Assembly (NCBI RefSeq): GCF_029867415.1
Contig: NW_026705333.1
Location: forward strand, 62,001-126,000
Origin: Vicia villosa
Taxonomy: Eukaryota > Streptophyta > Magnoliopsida > Fabales > Fabaceae
Direction: 5' to 3'
Length of the DNA: 64,000 bases
In this document: positions 10,715 through 23,325 of the stretch, in pieces
Numbering within the stretch: position 1 is the first letter of the stretch
Layout: each line of letters opens with the position of its first letter
Program-made: the position numbers and the translations under genes
The notes under the pieces: model-generated
What the model was told of the DNA's origin: nothing
Seen by the model: only the letters and a program-made list of their open reading frames with translations
Databases searched by the model: none

Positions 10715-11927
10715 TTGAGTTAAGATTCTGAAAGGGTTTAATATCATAAGATGTAAAGAGCATGAAAATAAATTAAAGCCAATAACTTAGGGTTTAAAAA
10801 CGATTTAGTAAAACTGTGTCAAGATTAGTTTTCATTAGCTTGCTTTGTATATACTCTGATGATTATGTATATGAACATATTAATGATTAATACAACCACG
10901 TATTCTCTCGATACCGTTTATCTCTAAAGCATTATCGTGAATGTTATTATATTAACCGTCAGATGATCTTTCATGCCGACAATTAACATAATAATCTTTA
11001 AAGCTTGATACAAGTGATTATCAACTCACAAATCTATCTCTAGAGTTTGTTTATTGATAGATGAATATCCTTTAGGTCAAGATTTGAAAAATATCTCTCA
11101 ATAGTGTATCAAAACAACATATAAACATGAATAACAAAGATATTCACCATATATTAATCATCAACAAGGTTCATATACAAAAGATCAAACTAAATACATA
11201 CTATACAAGCTAACTACCTCTAATCTTGACACATGAGAAGTTTAGCTCTCCATAGCTTTAACAACAAACATCAAGACAAGATCTCCTAACATGAAAATCC
11301 AAGGATGATGAAGAAAAATGCTTGAGAAATCTTGAATGATTATGAGTTTTTCTTTCTTCTTCTCTTGCCCTAGAGTGTGTGGTTGGTAAGAATGAAAAAG
11401 AAGATACGAATAATCCTAAAAATATCTCTAAGTGCCTAAAAGTAGCACACTTGAAAAAGTAACCCCGCTTAGCGCACAGACGGCCGCTAAGCGGAACACC
11501 CAAAAAATATCTGCTGCCACGCAAGGGTCCGCTAAGCGGAATGAGGCTGCTAAACGGAGCTGAAAACATGATTTGCCACTGGAAAGCTCGCTAGAAGGCC
11601 GCTCAACGGACCTTGCTAAATTTCTTCCTCGCTTCTGGAAAGTGCGCTAGACCACCGCTCAGCGGCCCTTGCTCCACAAGACTTCTTCTAAAAGGGCTTA
11701 AATCTTACTCCAAGGTGCCATCTTAACCTTCTACCATCCAAAACATTCCCAAAATGTAAAATACCTACAAAATACATAAGAAAAGCTATTAAATAACATA
11801 TTTACTACTAAAACTCGATTTTATTTATTTACACAATTATGAACGTAATTTACATAAAAATGTGGAGAAGAGTTATCGAAATACCATAAAAGTAATTACC
11901 GAACTATCCACATTTTGGATTCTAACA
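10715..11927 (-). repeat. 3' LTR (larger part) of the minus-strand Athila-type element
   Basis: On the minus strand the LTR begins TGTTAGAATCCAAAATGTGG at 11927, right after a PPT. It continues to the insertion site of the gag-pro element and then probably into 4352-4263. It carries a cluster (11464-11672) of the palindrome CCGCTTAGCGG and variants (CCGCTAAGCGG, CCGCTCAGCGG). The rest is AT-rich and has no gene. Confidence 0.65.
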
Positions 11928-11946
11928 ACTCTCCCCAACTTTGACC
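11928..11946 (-). other. Polypurine tract of the minus-strand Athila-type element
   Basis: On the minus strand GGTCAAAGTTGGGGAGAGTT immediately precedes the LTR start TGTTAGAATCC. A second PPT-like copy, TCAAAGTTGGGGAGAGGGGT, lies about 670 bp upstream (12604-12623). Confidence 0.75.
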
Positions 11947-13645
11947 TTTGTTTGTCCTCAAACAAGAATAACACAACAAGCATAAAAAATTATATTTACA
12001 AGGGTTAGCAACACAAAGAGAATGATTCAAACTTGACTTACATGCATGCTCCATAACCATCCCTTGCTTGTACAAGATCAAAGCATGAGTATGAGTTAAG
12101 TTCTAAATACAAAACAATTCACCACACTTGCATTTATCAAAATGACATTCAAACTTGAATCACCTACAATCAACTTCAAAAATGAAGGACAAAGTGCCAT
12201 AATCATGCTAGCACAAAGGACTTATCACACTCCCTAGCAATTGTGCACATCCAAAACAATTCATACATTCATCTAAACTAAGTACAAAAATGATAGAAAC
12301 AAAGATCACGAGGACTTTTTCGGTTGTAACTTGGCTCGGTTCCAAACAAGTGACATTTCTACACGACCAATGAATAAAAAAGGGACAATAGCATGAAGAG
12401 CATTTATTCATTTACAATATTTACACACATAATCTTGCTCTCCCTTTTTATTTTGAAAAAACTACAATGCATTCTTTCTTTTGTCTTTTGATTTTTCATC
12501 ATATCAAACTTTTTCTTTTCTTTCTTTCTTTTTCAATCTTTCTTTGTTATGAATGCATTGTTCTATTATACCACCATTTCTTTTCTTTCTTTTTCTCAAG
12601 TAAACCCCTCTCCCCAACTTTGAACAATTCAATCTATCAACACAATTATGATCTTCATTTAAGGTTTAAGTGTAATTGGGTTAAGTGTTTACCAAAGAAT
12701 TTTTTTGCAAGTGAATCAAGAGTTTCTTTTCTTTACTTTTCTTCAACAAACTCAATAAGTGGTATACTTACTAGTTTGTTGGATTTCACTTGACTCACGT
12801 AGCAAAATCAAAATTTAAGGCTCAAAATTGGTTTCAAATGATCACACACTCACATGTGGCCTTTTTGGAAGGTGGTTTTTCTCGTACTACAAAAAATAAA
12901 TTGCCTCGATCACTTCTAAGTTCTAACACTTCAAACAAAGTAGATTAAGCATGAATCGTCCGAGTTAACACAAATTGCTAGCACACACAAAAATTTATAG
13001 TTCACAATGGAAAGTCCTCTCACCTATGTAGTTATGTCCTAACTTGATTCAAATGTGAACAAAATCTTTCAAATGCAAAGTGACAACAAGTTTTGTATAA
13101 AGCACCTAAATCATATTCACACTAATATCTACAAAGCAAGAAAATAGTTACCTTAGCATGCACCGCATCAAGAGCATTATCATCACCATCCAACTTTGAC
13201 GTTAACAACTCTTTAATAGCTATTTTCTTGCTTGAGTATTTTCTAATAATCACAAGGACAAACAAAAAAAATTATGAACATAAATACTACTATTATTTAA
13301 TACTATTATACTATATAATTATGCTTAATATAAACTATACTATATAACTAAACAAAAAAAAAATATAAACACACAATTTAAACACACACCTAATAATATA
13401 ATATAATATAATAGAGACAAATTGTCAATGGCAAATGTCTCAAAGAAGTTTTGGTAGCATCATTTGCTACCCCATTACACATAAAATACAATAAACACAT
13501 CCCTAATGATGGTAACAACAAATCCAAACTTAGGGTAAAAAACCCTAAACCAAAAAGAATTCTTCAACATAAGAAAATAACTACCATAATTAAAATGACA
13601 TAAAATAAAACACAATAACACAACAAGATCACATCATAGTCATCA
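11947..13645 (-). other. Untranslated region between env-like ORF and PPT
   Basis: No gene was recognised. The stretch at 12440-12600 is strongly pyrimidine-rich on plus (runs of TTTCTTTC) and so purine-rich on the element's sense strand. It leads into the internal PPT-like copy at 12604-12623. The remainder is AT-rich; short open frames on both strands lack any recognisable motif. Confidence 0.5.
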
Positions 13646-14866
13646 TCACTCGTCACCGCCTTCGTTATCTTCATGGTTCCCTTCATCCACTTCTTCTTCA
13701 TTCACTTCTCCTTCATTTACTCCTCCCCCATCCCTAAAGAATGGCCTATCCTCCGGATAGTTACAAATAGCCTCATACTGCTTATTTGTAGTGAAAGAAG
13801 TCACACTCGAAGGATCACTCATCTTGAGGTACAAGCGATGCAAGGAGTCGTGAATGGTAGCTTTGGACCTTCGCAAGGCATCCATGTAGTCCCAGCTATA
13901 CCTACACGCCATCTGTTGGTTGTACCTTGCTTGGTTAGCAGGAGGAGCCACAACTTCAGGTTGAGGTTGATAACGACCTCTAGTCCTTAGAGAACAATGT
14001 CGCGCAACATAACTCTCATCCACCCTACTCCTGATGGTGACCTGAACCTCCTCTGGAATGTCAACTCTAGCCCTCCTGCACAATCCCATAATCAGACCGG
14101 GATAAGGAAGCTGACCGGCAGGTCGAGTCCCCAAAGTGTGCCCACTAGAAGCCACGGCTCTTAACTCTCCAGAAATGAGCTGTGCTATATCAATCTCAAC
14201 ACCTGTCATAATAGCATACAACAAACAAGAGTTAGTTAAAGTAAGATCGCTCTTGTGGCTCTTTGGCTTCAAGTTGTTCACGAGTAGTGTCAAGTAGAGT
14301 TGAGCCAATTGATTCATATTGCCTCGGTCCATCTTCACTAGTACACCAACCGGGTTGAGAGTAAAACCTCGATTCTCAAAAGAGAGTACTTCCCCAAATT
14401 CTTACAAATTCCATTCCCTTGCTCTAGTTATCCGCACATACTCACATACACCACTTTTAGGGAGTGGCATAGGATCACCAAGATACGAGCTAATGGCGGA
14501 CCAGGCAAAGGAAATCACTCGCCCCCTCACAACGGTTTTGCATTCATACAGGGAGTCCTCCTTAGGCATTGCATTAGTATAAAATTCTCGCACAATATCC
14601 ACATTAATGCGAGTCTCCGGCTGTAGTAAAACATCCCACCTTCGGTTGTGCATATTCTCCACAAATTGCCTAAACTCGCCGTTAGGGTTGAGGTCAAAAT
14701 TCTTTTCCGATAAAATCTTCCTGCCAAACAATCTTCCAAACCATTCTTGGTGTTCAGCACTCAAGAACCTGTTGTTGTCAAATTGGGGTGCTGCAGGAAC
14801 GAAAGCTTGTCCAGAACTAGAGCCTTGAAATCGACCGCGTTTGCTTCTGCTTGGGCGAGAACTCAT
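13646..14866 (-). pseudogene. Env-like ORF of Athila-type element (plant transposon protein domain), one nonsense codon
   Basis: The reading frame starts MSSRPSRSKRGRFQ at 14866 and runs to a stop at 13646-13648, with one in-frame TAA at 14402-14404. The first third carries the pattern typical of the conserved domain seen in ORFs downstream of integrase in Athila-type elements: RFLSAEHQEWFGRLFGRKIL, then FVENMHNRRWDVLLQPE, then a VREFY block and VVRGRVISF. The C-terminus is very acidic (Glu/Asp/Asn-rich). No clear transmembrane segment is visible, so env-like refers to position and family, not proven function. The ATG directly follows TTTGCAG on the sense strand, a good 3' splice site, which fits expression from a spliced RNA. 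An upstream ATG in the same frame at 14908 is less likely to be the start. Confidence 0.65.
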
Positions 14867-15828
14867 CTGCAAATCACAACACATAAACAACACCACAACA
14901 TTAGACACATTATGTTCTATTCAAAGCAAAGTAAAATAGTGGTACTGAACCAAAGACACAAGCCGTACATTCCATCAGAAACATAATTTTTTTTCTCTTA
15001 TCAGCAGCAGCCGCTTAGCGGGATGAGGTCCGCTTAGCGGGCCTGCGATAACTCAGAATTTTTTTTGCAGAAACGCAGTCTGCTAAAACCTTTTCCACTT
15101 CAAATTTTCCCACACTTCCAAGTCTAAAAACAGCAACATCAAAGTGATGATAACCATAACTAACATCCTAGCAACAAATTAACCCTAATATTTACCAAAA
15201 ACTTGGATTATTGATATAGATTTATGAAATTTCATTTCAAGAACAAGAACCCAATCACAAAATATGATTCTAATCTATACTAAGAGCTCTATACACAGTT
15301 ACTTCCTATTATTATCCTCCAACATCAACTAACATAAACTTTACAAAGAAAATAAAATAAAAAAAACAAAAGAACTAACCTTGCAAGCACAAGTGGAGAA
15401 GATGAAGATTACACTGTAATTAGGAAGAAAATGAATTTCCTCCAAGAGTAGATGCAAGGTTTAGGTTAGGAGAGGAGAGAAAAATTTGGAAAGGTGAAGA
15501 CTTTGGTGGAAATGAGGTGGCTAGGATTTCTGGCCGCTCAGCCCCTCATAACTTGTGTCACCAGATTTTTGGACCGGGTCAGGTCCACTGGCCTACCTAA
15601 TTTTTTTTCTGGAATTTTTGTTGGCCGCTTAGCGGCGTGACCTCCGCTTAGCGGATGACAGAAAAATCTGTTTTCTGCAGAAATTACACCAGTCCCAATT
15701 TCCCGATTTTTCTCCGACTTAAGCTAACAATCACAACACATACAAAACGGTAGATACTTACAATGTCGGGGTGCCTCCCAACTAGCACTTTGTTTAACAT
15801 CGGTTAGCTCGACGGTTTGTTGGCGGCT
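14867..15828 (-). other. Spacer between integrase and env-like ORF, conserved motif and palindromes
   Basis: No gene is visible. The motif at 15769-15816 (minus strand ACCGTCGAGC...CGATGTTAAAC...GGGAGGCACCCC) matches the one at 8300-8349 and sits just after the integrase end. CCGCTTAGCGG-type palindromes occur at about 15009-15042 and 15622-15655, with a CCGCTCAGC half-site at about 15534. A 3' splice site (TTTGCAG) lies at 14867-14873. Confidence 0.6.
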
Positions 15829-16183
15829 TCACGGATCGACAAACGGAACGACTTCTGCACTTCGATCAACTTCACTACCAAGATAAACCTTGAGTCTTTG
15901 ACCATTTACCCTCCAAGTTTCATTTGTTGCCAGATTCTCAAGCACGACCGCTCCATAATTCTTCACTTCTTTGATTCGGAACGGTCCCGACCATTTTGAC
16001 TTCAATTTTCCGGGAAACAACTTCAACCTTGAATTGTACAACAAAACCATTTGTCCTTCCTTGAGATCTTTTTCAACAATCCTCTTATCATGGTATCCTT
16101 TCACATTTTTCTTTGTAAATTTTGTTGGATTCGTAAGCTTGTAACCTCAATTCTTCCATCTCATGCAATTGCAACTTCCTCTT
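15829..16183 (-). pseudogene. Integrase C-terminus of the Athila-type element (severed part)
   Basis: Minus-strand frame with the typical C-terminal integrase sequence: LHEMEELR, then KGYHDKRI, VLLYNSRLKLFPGKLKSKW, SGPFRI and a stop near 15829. It is the continuation of the integrase at 20096-20652, from which it is separated by the solo LTR at 16184-20095. The 5-bp duplication CTCTT marks the break. Confidence 0.85.
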
Positions 16184-19100
16184 TGTAATACGGTGAACTA
16201 ACTTTTATAATCGAAAATGTCGCGGTTAAGCAAGAGTCGCCACCGACTTTTATTTTATCCAAATATCGGAAAGGCTAAAAGATCAGGAAAAACCTTTTAA
16301 ATAAAATAGGGTTCGGGGGGTAATTATGCAAAGGGAAGGTGTAAGGCACCCTTTGCATCCATGGTTTTCCATGGGCTCTTAATTGCTTTGCTCGTTTTTT
16401 GAAAAGAAATGTAGAAGAAGAAAGCGGACTTTAGCTCGTAAATTAGCGTAGCCATTTTGAAGATTTATGAGAAAGAATATGAAAGATTTTTATAGCAAGG
16501 CAAAGCAATTAGGGGCAATTACCTTATAGTTTTGAAAAAGGAGTTCTTTTAGCCTTTCAGGGTGAAAGGGTCTATCCTTGCCATAAGAGGGCAGGAAGCC
16601 TTTCATTTGGAGGTTGAAGGGTCGTCGCACTATCGTTCGCCATAAGACTGACCCATGCCATAGAGAGGCAGGTAGTCTAAGGGAAGGATCAGAATAGCCT
16701 TGTCGTAGGCAGCCAGAGGATACCTCAGCCTTTTCGTAGGCAACTTCCGAGGGTCGAGATCATGTTAAGTGTATCGAAGGCAGCAACATTAGGGACCCAT
16801 GATCTTAGTCGAGGCAACATGGCTGAGGTATCCCCGTATTCGAGGGACTGGCTATTCTGCAAAAAACACAAGGCAACAAGGCAACAGGCAACAGAGAGGT
16901 TACCCCAAAAGTGTGCGTGTGTGCACCAATCACGTGATCAGTTCAGAATATATTATCTTATAATGATTAAGTGATGCTAGTTTAATTCAGGGTTGCACTC
17001 CCTAAAGTTACAAACCACAACAATTGGTAAACAAATATAATTAAAGCAAATATGGGGAAGGGGAAAATGAAACCAGCGGAGGAAAAGGGAATTGAAACCA
17101 GCGGGGAATAACAAACAAATAGGTCTAACATAAGTAATAATTAGGGTTTAGAGTTACCGACTATGCGAAGCTTTGGCATTTGGCAAACCCTGAAAAGGCG
17201 GAAAAATGGCAAACAGAAATAGGGTGAGTGCATTATCAGTTCAGCCATAAACATGGTTAAACCTGATCAACAAAAGTAAAAATACGAGAAAAGGGTAAAA
17301 ATACTTAGCTTCGATTGGAAGGTTGATGGGCAAAGGTTTGCCTCGAGCCTTAAGCATTGAACCTGATCAGTAGAGAATTGGCAAAAATAACAGAAAAAGT
17401 ATAAGTGTAGGAGGAATTCTATTGACGAGGGCACTAAACCCTAATTAAATAAAAAATAAGGCAAATAAATATTTAAATAAAAAAGGTTAAGACTTAGCTT
17501 CGTAGTTGACGTGGCGCGTAGTCGGAGCGTATTTGAGAAGCAACCCTGAAAAAAGGCACGGAAAACAAATATCTCAGTGTAGGGCAAATCCTCGTAAACC
17601 CTGACTAGGATACAAGTTAACTATGGTTAATAGAATAAATAAAATCGAATCAATTAATTATTGGTTTTCAACCTAATTAATTAAATCAGTGAAAATAAGG
17701 TTTCGATTAAATATCTAACCCTAATAAGTATTTTTCTTATCAATTAATAAAAATTAGTTAAATAACTAAAGAAAATAATAGTTAAAATAAATAAATAATT
17801 TTTATTTTTTGTGTTTTTTATAAAAAAAGAAAATTAGTAATAACTTTTACTAAGAGGAAGTATTTAAAATAGTTTTTTTTGAAAAAAACATAAACAAATA
17901 AATAGAAAAACTAAATTGTATAATTAAAAAAAAATTAAAGAATTCTTAGCTGGTAATCTTGTGTGGCTGAGCTGTGATGGGCCATGATGGACTGGTAGGA
18001 TGATATGCACTGGATCTGAGGCTGCAGTGATCCTGACGGCTGAATGCTGGGGGTCCACCAAGGTCCTCGTTGGGTGTGTTGTATTGAATCATGTGATCAA
18101 ATAAATGGTGAAAAAATAAGATTGCAAAACCTGAGGATCGAACTCAGGCCCCCTCGCTCACCAAGCCACCCCATGCGCTTTCCATCATGCCAAGGCTCCT
18201 TTGCTGTCAAACTAATAAACAACAAAGTTAATATACCAACGCAAATCAAGAAAAAACTTCCAAACAAACACGCGCCCGTAATATTTGAATCAGGCCAATG
18301 GTTGTTCGCCACGCGAGCTTCTTCTTCAAGCATCCGTCGTTTTAGCCATGGTTATAGCGACAGTTGTGTTGCTGTAGCTACAAGACCTGTAATCTTCAAA
18401 AGTGAACAATAACAACAATAAATGAAAATCCAAACCATGGTTCTACTCGAAATTCACTTCTGAACGTGATGGTACTGATAATTTCGTCCAATTCGGCCTA
18501 GAATGGGAACCCCTAATTTGAAGCCTTAAAACCCTAAACATGGTGGAATCTTCATCCTGTACTCAAACATCAATCAAACAACCCAGAAAGTATCGAAATA
18601 CTATGATAAACATGAATGTATAATCAAATCAGACGCAAAGTACGTATATATATGGAATCGAATTCAAGAAAAATATGGCTCGATTGTGAGCGCGAATTTA
18701 CGTTTTTGGAAGCTTTGATCGATGATGAAGTGTAGTTTATGCTCAGAAAACACCATAGAATCGATCTGGATATTTGGCTTGGCCTGAATCGGACTCAAAT
18801 CTCCTCTGCCACCTCTCCTTGATTTCCCGTTTTGTTGAAGCTTTGGAATAGGTTTCTTGCAGCCAAAATTCTCTCCCCCTGCGTCTGAATCAATTATATT
18901 TTTATAATAGAGGGATTTTAGGTCAACAAAATTGGAGATAAATCAAGTGATCCCAATGATTGAGGTTTGATTGGAGCTTGATTGAAATTGGTTTGCAAAT
19001 ATTTCTAAACATACTCAATCTCAATCCAATCTCACCAATATTGTTATGCACAAAATTATATTGGCCATGAGATATTATTGATGATTGAAATTGAATAATA

Positions 19101-20095
19101 TCACATCTCTAACCAAATATTTGGTTTCTTCTTGATTTATTTTTTTGATTTAATTTGAATTTAAATAAATAAAAATCCAAAATAAATAAAATAAATCATG
19201 GGAAAATGCAAGGATTGGCTTGGAGGTCATGGACCATATTAGAAACCAATTTCCAACATAAAAGTTAGGCCCACTTTGGAAAAAATTCAATTTTAACCCT
19301 TATTTATTTCATGTCTTTCTTCAAAATTTCACCAACTTTGATAAGTCGTAACTCCTTCAATTTTTATCGTATGAAGATGTTCTATGACTTTCTGGAAACC
19401 TCAAGATGTCTTCTACAAGCCACTTTGGAAACTTTTTTCCATTTGAGCATTTTATCTTGATGATATGGGCTTTGACAAAAAACTGCTTTTAGTTGACTTT
19501 CAAAAGGGACCTATAATGTTTTAAGTCATATCTCTCAAATGAAGCATTTTTGGACTTGGCATGTGAGAGACAAAGTTGTAGAGAATTCAATTTCCTTCAA
19601 ATTGAGCTTTGGATGGGAAATTTCTGATGTTTCATGTGGAAGTTATGGCTGGTCAAAGTTCAGTTGACTTTCTCCCATGAAAACCCTAATTTAGAAACTC
19701 TTGGAATTGTTGATTTCTGATCTTTCCTGGATGAACCATGATCAGTTATTGATCAAATGGTGAATGATACTTCAATGTTAGGATCTTGACAAAAAATCAG
19801 GAGTTTTGACTGTACTTTGACCACAATTGACTTTTAGGTCAACCCAGTCGACTGTTGACTTTCTGAACAATGGAGTGATCAATCTTTTGAATTGAGACCT
19901 GAAACTTGTCATGGAGGTAATGTGAGACATATTGAGCCATATGAGATGCCTTGGAGCCATTGATTTACTGATTTTCCTTTGAATAAGCCAAACCCTAGTT
20001 TCTGAGCCTTGTATAGGAGAATGTGTCTTGGAGCTTTATGTATTGATTTGAGTTTGTATAAGAGAAATAGTATGGACAAATTTTGGGGTATGACA
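16184..20095 (-). mobile_element. Solo LTR, Ogre/Tat-type Ty3-gypsy (copy 2)
   Basis: This is a 3912-bp TG...CA block with a perfect duplication CTCTT (16179-16183 and 20096-20100), inserted into the integrase of the minus-strand Athila-type element. On the minus strand it starts TGTCATACCCCAAAATTTGT and ends CCGTATTACA. It shares long stretches with the solo LTR at 84-3719, for example the segment ending at the boxes around 19380-19660. It contains a tRNA T-arm-like hairpin at 18130-18148. No coding region is supported. Confidence 0.88.
18130..18148 (-). other. tRNA T-arm-like hairpin / B-box in the LTR
   Basis: On the minus strand CCTGAGTTCGATCCTCAGG folds as a 6-bp stem with the 7-nt loop TTCGATC, a canonical tRNA T-arm and pol III B-box. 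About 35 nt upstream in LTR sense is GGGTGGCTTGGTGAGCG, which resembles an A-box. A related hairpin occurs at the equivalent part of the Ogre-type LTRs (46080-46097 and 54988-55005). No acceptor or anticodon arms were found, so it is not a tRNA gene. Confidence 0.5.
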
Positions 20096-23000
20096 CTCTT
20101 TTCACCACTTGCCTTTGGATCGAAGTTAAGCAACTTCAAAGCCCAATATGCTTTATGCTCCAATTCCACGGGTAAATGACAACTTTTCCCATAGATCATT
20201 TGGAACGGAGTAAGACCAATAGGTGCCTTAAATGCCGTACGATAAGCCCATAACGCTTCATCCAAATTTTGCGACCTATCCTTTCTTGAAGAAGAAATAG
20301 TTTTTTCCAAGATTCTTTTGATTTCACGGTTGGACACTTCGGCTTGACCATTAGCTTGTGGATGGTAGGCCGTTATTACTTTGTGCTTCACACCATAATG
20401 TTCTAACACTTTCTCAAGTTGAATGTTGCAAAAATGTGAGCCATCATCACTAATAAGAACCCTTGGTGTACCAAATCTTGTGAAAATGTTTTTCTTCAAG
20501 AACATGATTACGGTTTTTCCATCCGCCTTTGGACACGCAATTGCTTCTACCCATTTAGACACATAATCGACCACAACCAAAATATACTCACAACCAATTG
20601 ACGATGGAAATGGTCCTACAAAATCTATCCCCCAACAATCGAACACTTCCACTTATAACATATTGGTCAATGGTATTTCATTCCTTTTGTTCACTCCACC
20701 CCTTCTCTGGCAATTGTCACAACTTTGTGCATGCAAGTAAGCATCTTTGAATAACGTCGGCCAATAGAATCCAGATTGAAGAACTTTAGCCGCTGTCCGT
20801 TGTCCACTATAGTGCCCACCATAAGGTGAGTTATGACAATGCCACAAGATACTTTTGGCTTCATCTTTTGTCACACACCTTCTCAACACACCATCTACTC
20901 CAATCTTGAACAAATAAGGATCATCCCACACATAAAACTTGGCATCATGAAGGAACTTCTTTCTAGCATTTTTGCTCAAATCCTCCGGTATCCATCATGT
21001 AGCTTTATGATTCGCGATGTCATCAAACCACGGTCTTTCTTTGATCATGAACAACTTTTCATTCGGGAAAGGGTCTAAGAACTCTTCTTTCTTGTTTGTC
21101 ACCTCTTTATTCACGAACCTTGATAAATGATCGGCCACCAAGTTTTCCGCTCCTTTCTTGTCTCGGATCTCTAAATCAAACTCTTGTAACAATAGGATCC
21201 ATCTAATGAGCCTTTGTTTGGAATCAGGCTTGGTGAGCAAATATTTTATATCAGCATGGTCAGTGTACACAAAAAATTTCGAACCAATCAAATAAGACCT
21301 AAATTTTTCTAATGCATACACTATGGCTAGTAATTCTTTCTCAGTGGTAGCATAATTAATTTGTGCCTCATTTAAAACCTTACTAGCATAGTGTATAGCA
21401 TGAAATTTTTTCCTTTTCTTTGACCAAGCACTGCACCTACTGCATAATCGCTAGCATCACACATTAGTTCAAAATCAAGATTCCAATCCGGTGCTATGAT
21501 TATGGGTGCAGTTGTCAATTTATGTTTCAATTCATTAAAAGCTACTAAACATGCATTATAAAAAATAAAAGGCTTATCTTTGTTGAGCAAGTTGCTCAAA
21601 GGCTTTGCAATCTTTGAAAAATATTTGATAAACCTCCTGTAAAATCCCGCATGGCCTAGAAAGCTTCGAATTCCTTTGACATTTGTTGGTGGCGGTAGCT
21701 TCTCAATGACCTCCACTTTTGCTCTATCAACTTCAATACCTTTGGATGAGACTTTATGACCAAGAAAAATGCCCTCGGTAACCATGAAATTATATTTTTC
21801 AAAAATGAGCACCAAGTTGGTTTCAACACATCTTTTCAAAACAACCTCCACATTCTTCAAGCAAAGATCAATAGATGCTCCGAAAATGGAGAAGTCGTCC
21901 ATGAACACTTCCATTGTCTTCTCAATGAGATCGGAAAAGATGGCTTGCATGCATCATTGAAAAGTGGCGGGTGCATTACACAAACCAAAAGGCATCCTTC
22001 TATACGCAAAAATTCCAAAAGGACAAGTGAATTCCATCTTCTCCTGATCCTCCAGATTAACCGTAATCTGATTATACCCGGAATATCCACCTGGGAAACA
22101 ATAGAACTCTTGACCCGATAACCTTTTTAACATTTGATCCATAAAAGGGAGAGGGAAGTGATGTTTTCTGGTTGCTTGATTAAGCTTCCGGTAGTCGATA
22201 CACATATGCCATCCCATTACGGTTCTTGTCGGAATCAAATCGTTCTTCTCATTTGTTATCACAGTCATGCCTCCTTTCTTTGGAACAACTTGCACTGGAC
22301 TCACCCATGCACTATCAGAGATAGGATGAATCATTCTTGCTTCCAATAACTTAACTACCTCCTTTCTCACAACTTATTTCATTGTAGGATTTAAACGTCG
22401 TTGCAGTTGAGCTACTGGCTTGAAATCCTCCTCCATCATAATTTTGTGCATACAATACGCCGGACTTATTCCCTTCAAACCGGAAAGAACCCAACCTATT
22501 GCTTCTTTGTTTTCTTTCAACACATGGATCAATTTCTCCTCTTCTTTGCTTGACAATGAACCACTTATGATAACCGGTTTATTACCACCTTCTTCAAGGA
22601 ACGCATACTTCAAATGGGATGGTAACATTTTCAACTCTAACTTTGCCTTGTCAACCTTTGGCTCATCCTTTAACTCTTTAATCTTCACTTCAAAAGGATT
22701 TATTTCTTCTGATGCTTCAAGTTTTCTTAAACACTCTTCAATTTCTTTTTCTTCATCTTCATTAAGAACTTCACGAGCGTCGGTCAAGGTCTTCTCAAGA
22801 GGTGTAAACAAGTGAACTTGTCTCTCAACATTCATGATAGCTTCATCCATAACATCAACTCTAAAGCAATCTCCTTTGTCATTCAGATGCTTCATCGCTT
22901 CAAACAAGTTAAAATAAACCTCTTCATCTTGAAACCTCAATTTCATCAAACCATCATCAATGTCAATCACCATCATTTCCGTCTTCATAAAAGGTCTTCC

Positions 23001-23325
23001 TAGTATCAATGGAGTATCAACATCTTCCTCCATGTCAATGACAACGAAATCAATCGAAAACAAGAACTTGTCAACTTTCACAAGCAAGTCCTCCGCTATC
23101 CCATAAGGGCGAGTTGTAGACTTATCTGCTAATTGTAGTGTCATTCTTGTATCTTTCATATCAACAATGCCTAACCTCTTGACCATGTACAATGGAATCA
23201 AATTAATTTGAACCCAAATCAACCAAACCTCTTCCAACATGAATATCACCAATAGTAACCGGCAAAGTGACTCTTCCAGGATCTCTATCCTTCCTTGGTA
23301 AAGTACATATGCAAAGATCCGAAGA
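20096..23325 (-). pseudogene. Athila-type Pol: protease, RT, RNase H, integrase (decayed)
   Basis: Minus-strand order. The protease region carries the altered active site LVDLGSN near 23220, with a frameshift just after it, then the LILGRPF motif. The RT has DYRKLN, MPFGLCNAPATF and the catalytic FMDD box. RNase H begins at [14 protein letters not shown] and has DHADIKYLL. The integrase zinc-finger HHCC region (HNSPYGGHYSG, CDNCQRRG) and the integrase core with D...D...E ([34 protein letters not shown]) follow. In-frame stops lie at about 22374, 21957, 20996 and 20653, and frameshifts at about 23210 and 21395. The protein would copy and integrate element RNA but cannot be made intact. Its C-terminus lies at 15829-16183 beyond the solo LTR. 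Confidence 0.85.

Larger units (their letters stand above)
4263..23325 (-). mobile_element. Athila-type Ty3-gypsy element, minus strand, decayed and nested
   Basis: Read from right to left the order is protease, RT, RNase H, integrase, conserved untranslated motif, env-like ORF, PPT, 3' LTR. That is the usual order of an Athila-type endogenous-retrovirus-like element. The left (3') LTR is split by the gag-pro element at 4353-10709, and the integrase is split by the solo LTR at 16184-20095. The right side (gag, PBS, 5' LTR) is missing: Copia sequence begins abruptly near 23325. At least two frameshifts and four in-frame stops in pol make it dead. The exact left LTR edge (about 4238-4262) is uncertain because no second LTR is available for comparison. 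Confidence 0.75.

Noticed and set aside
13646..14866. Host gene interpretation of the acidic-tailed ORF
   Set aside because: Its position after integrase in the same orientation, its domain pattern and its stop codon fit an element-encoded ORF.
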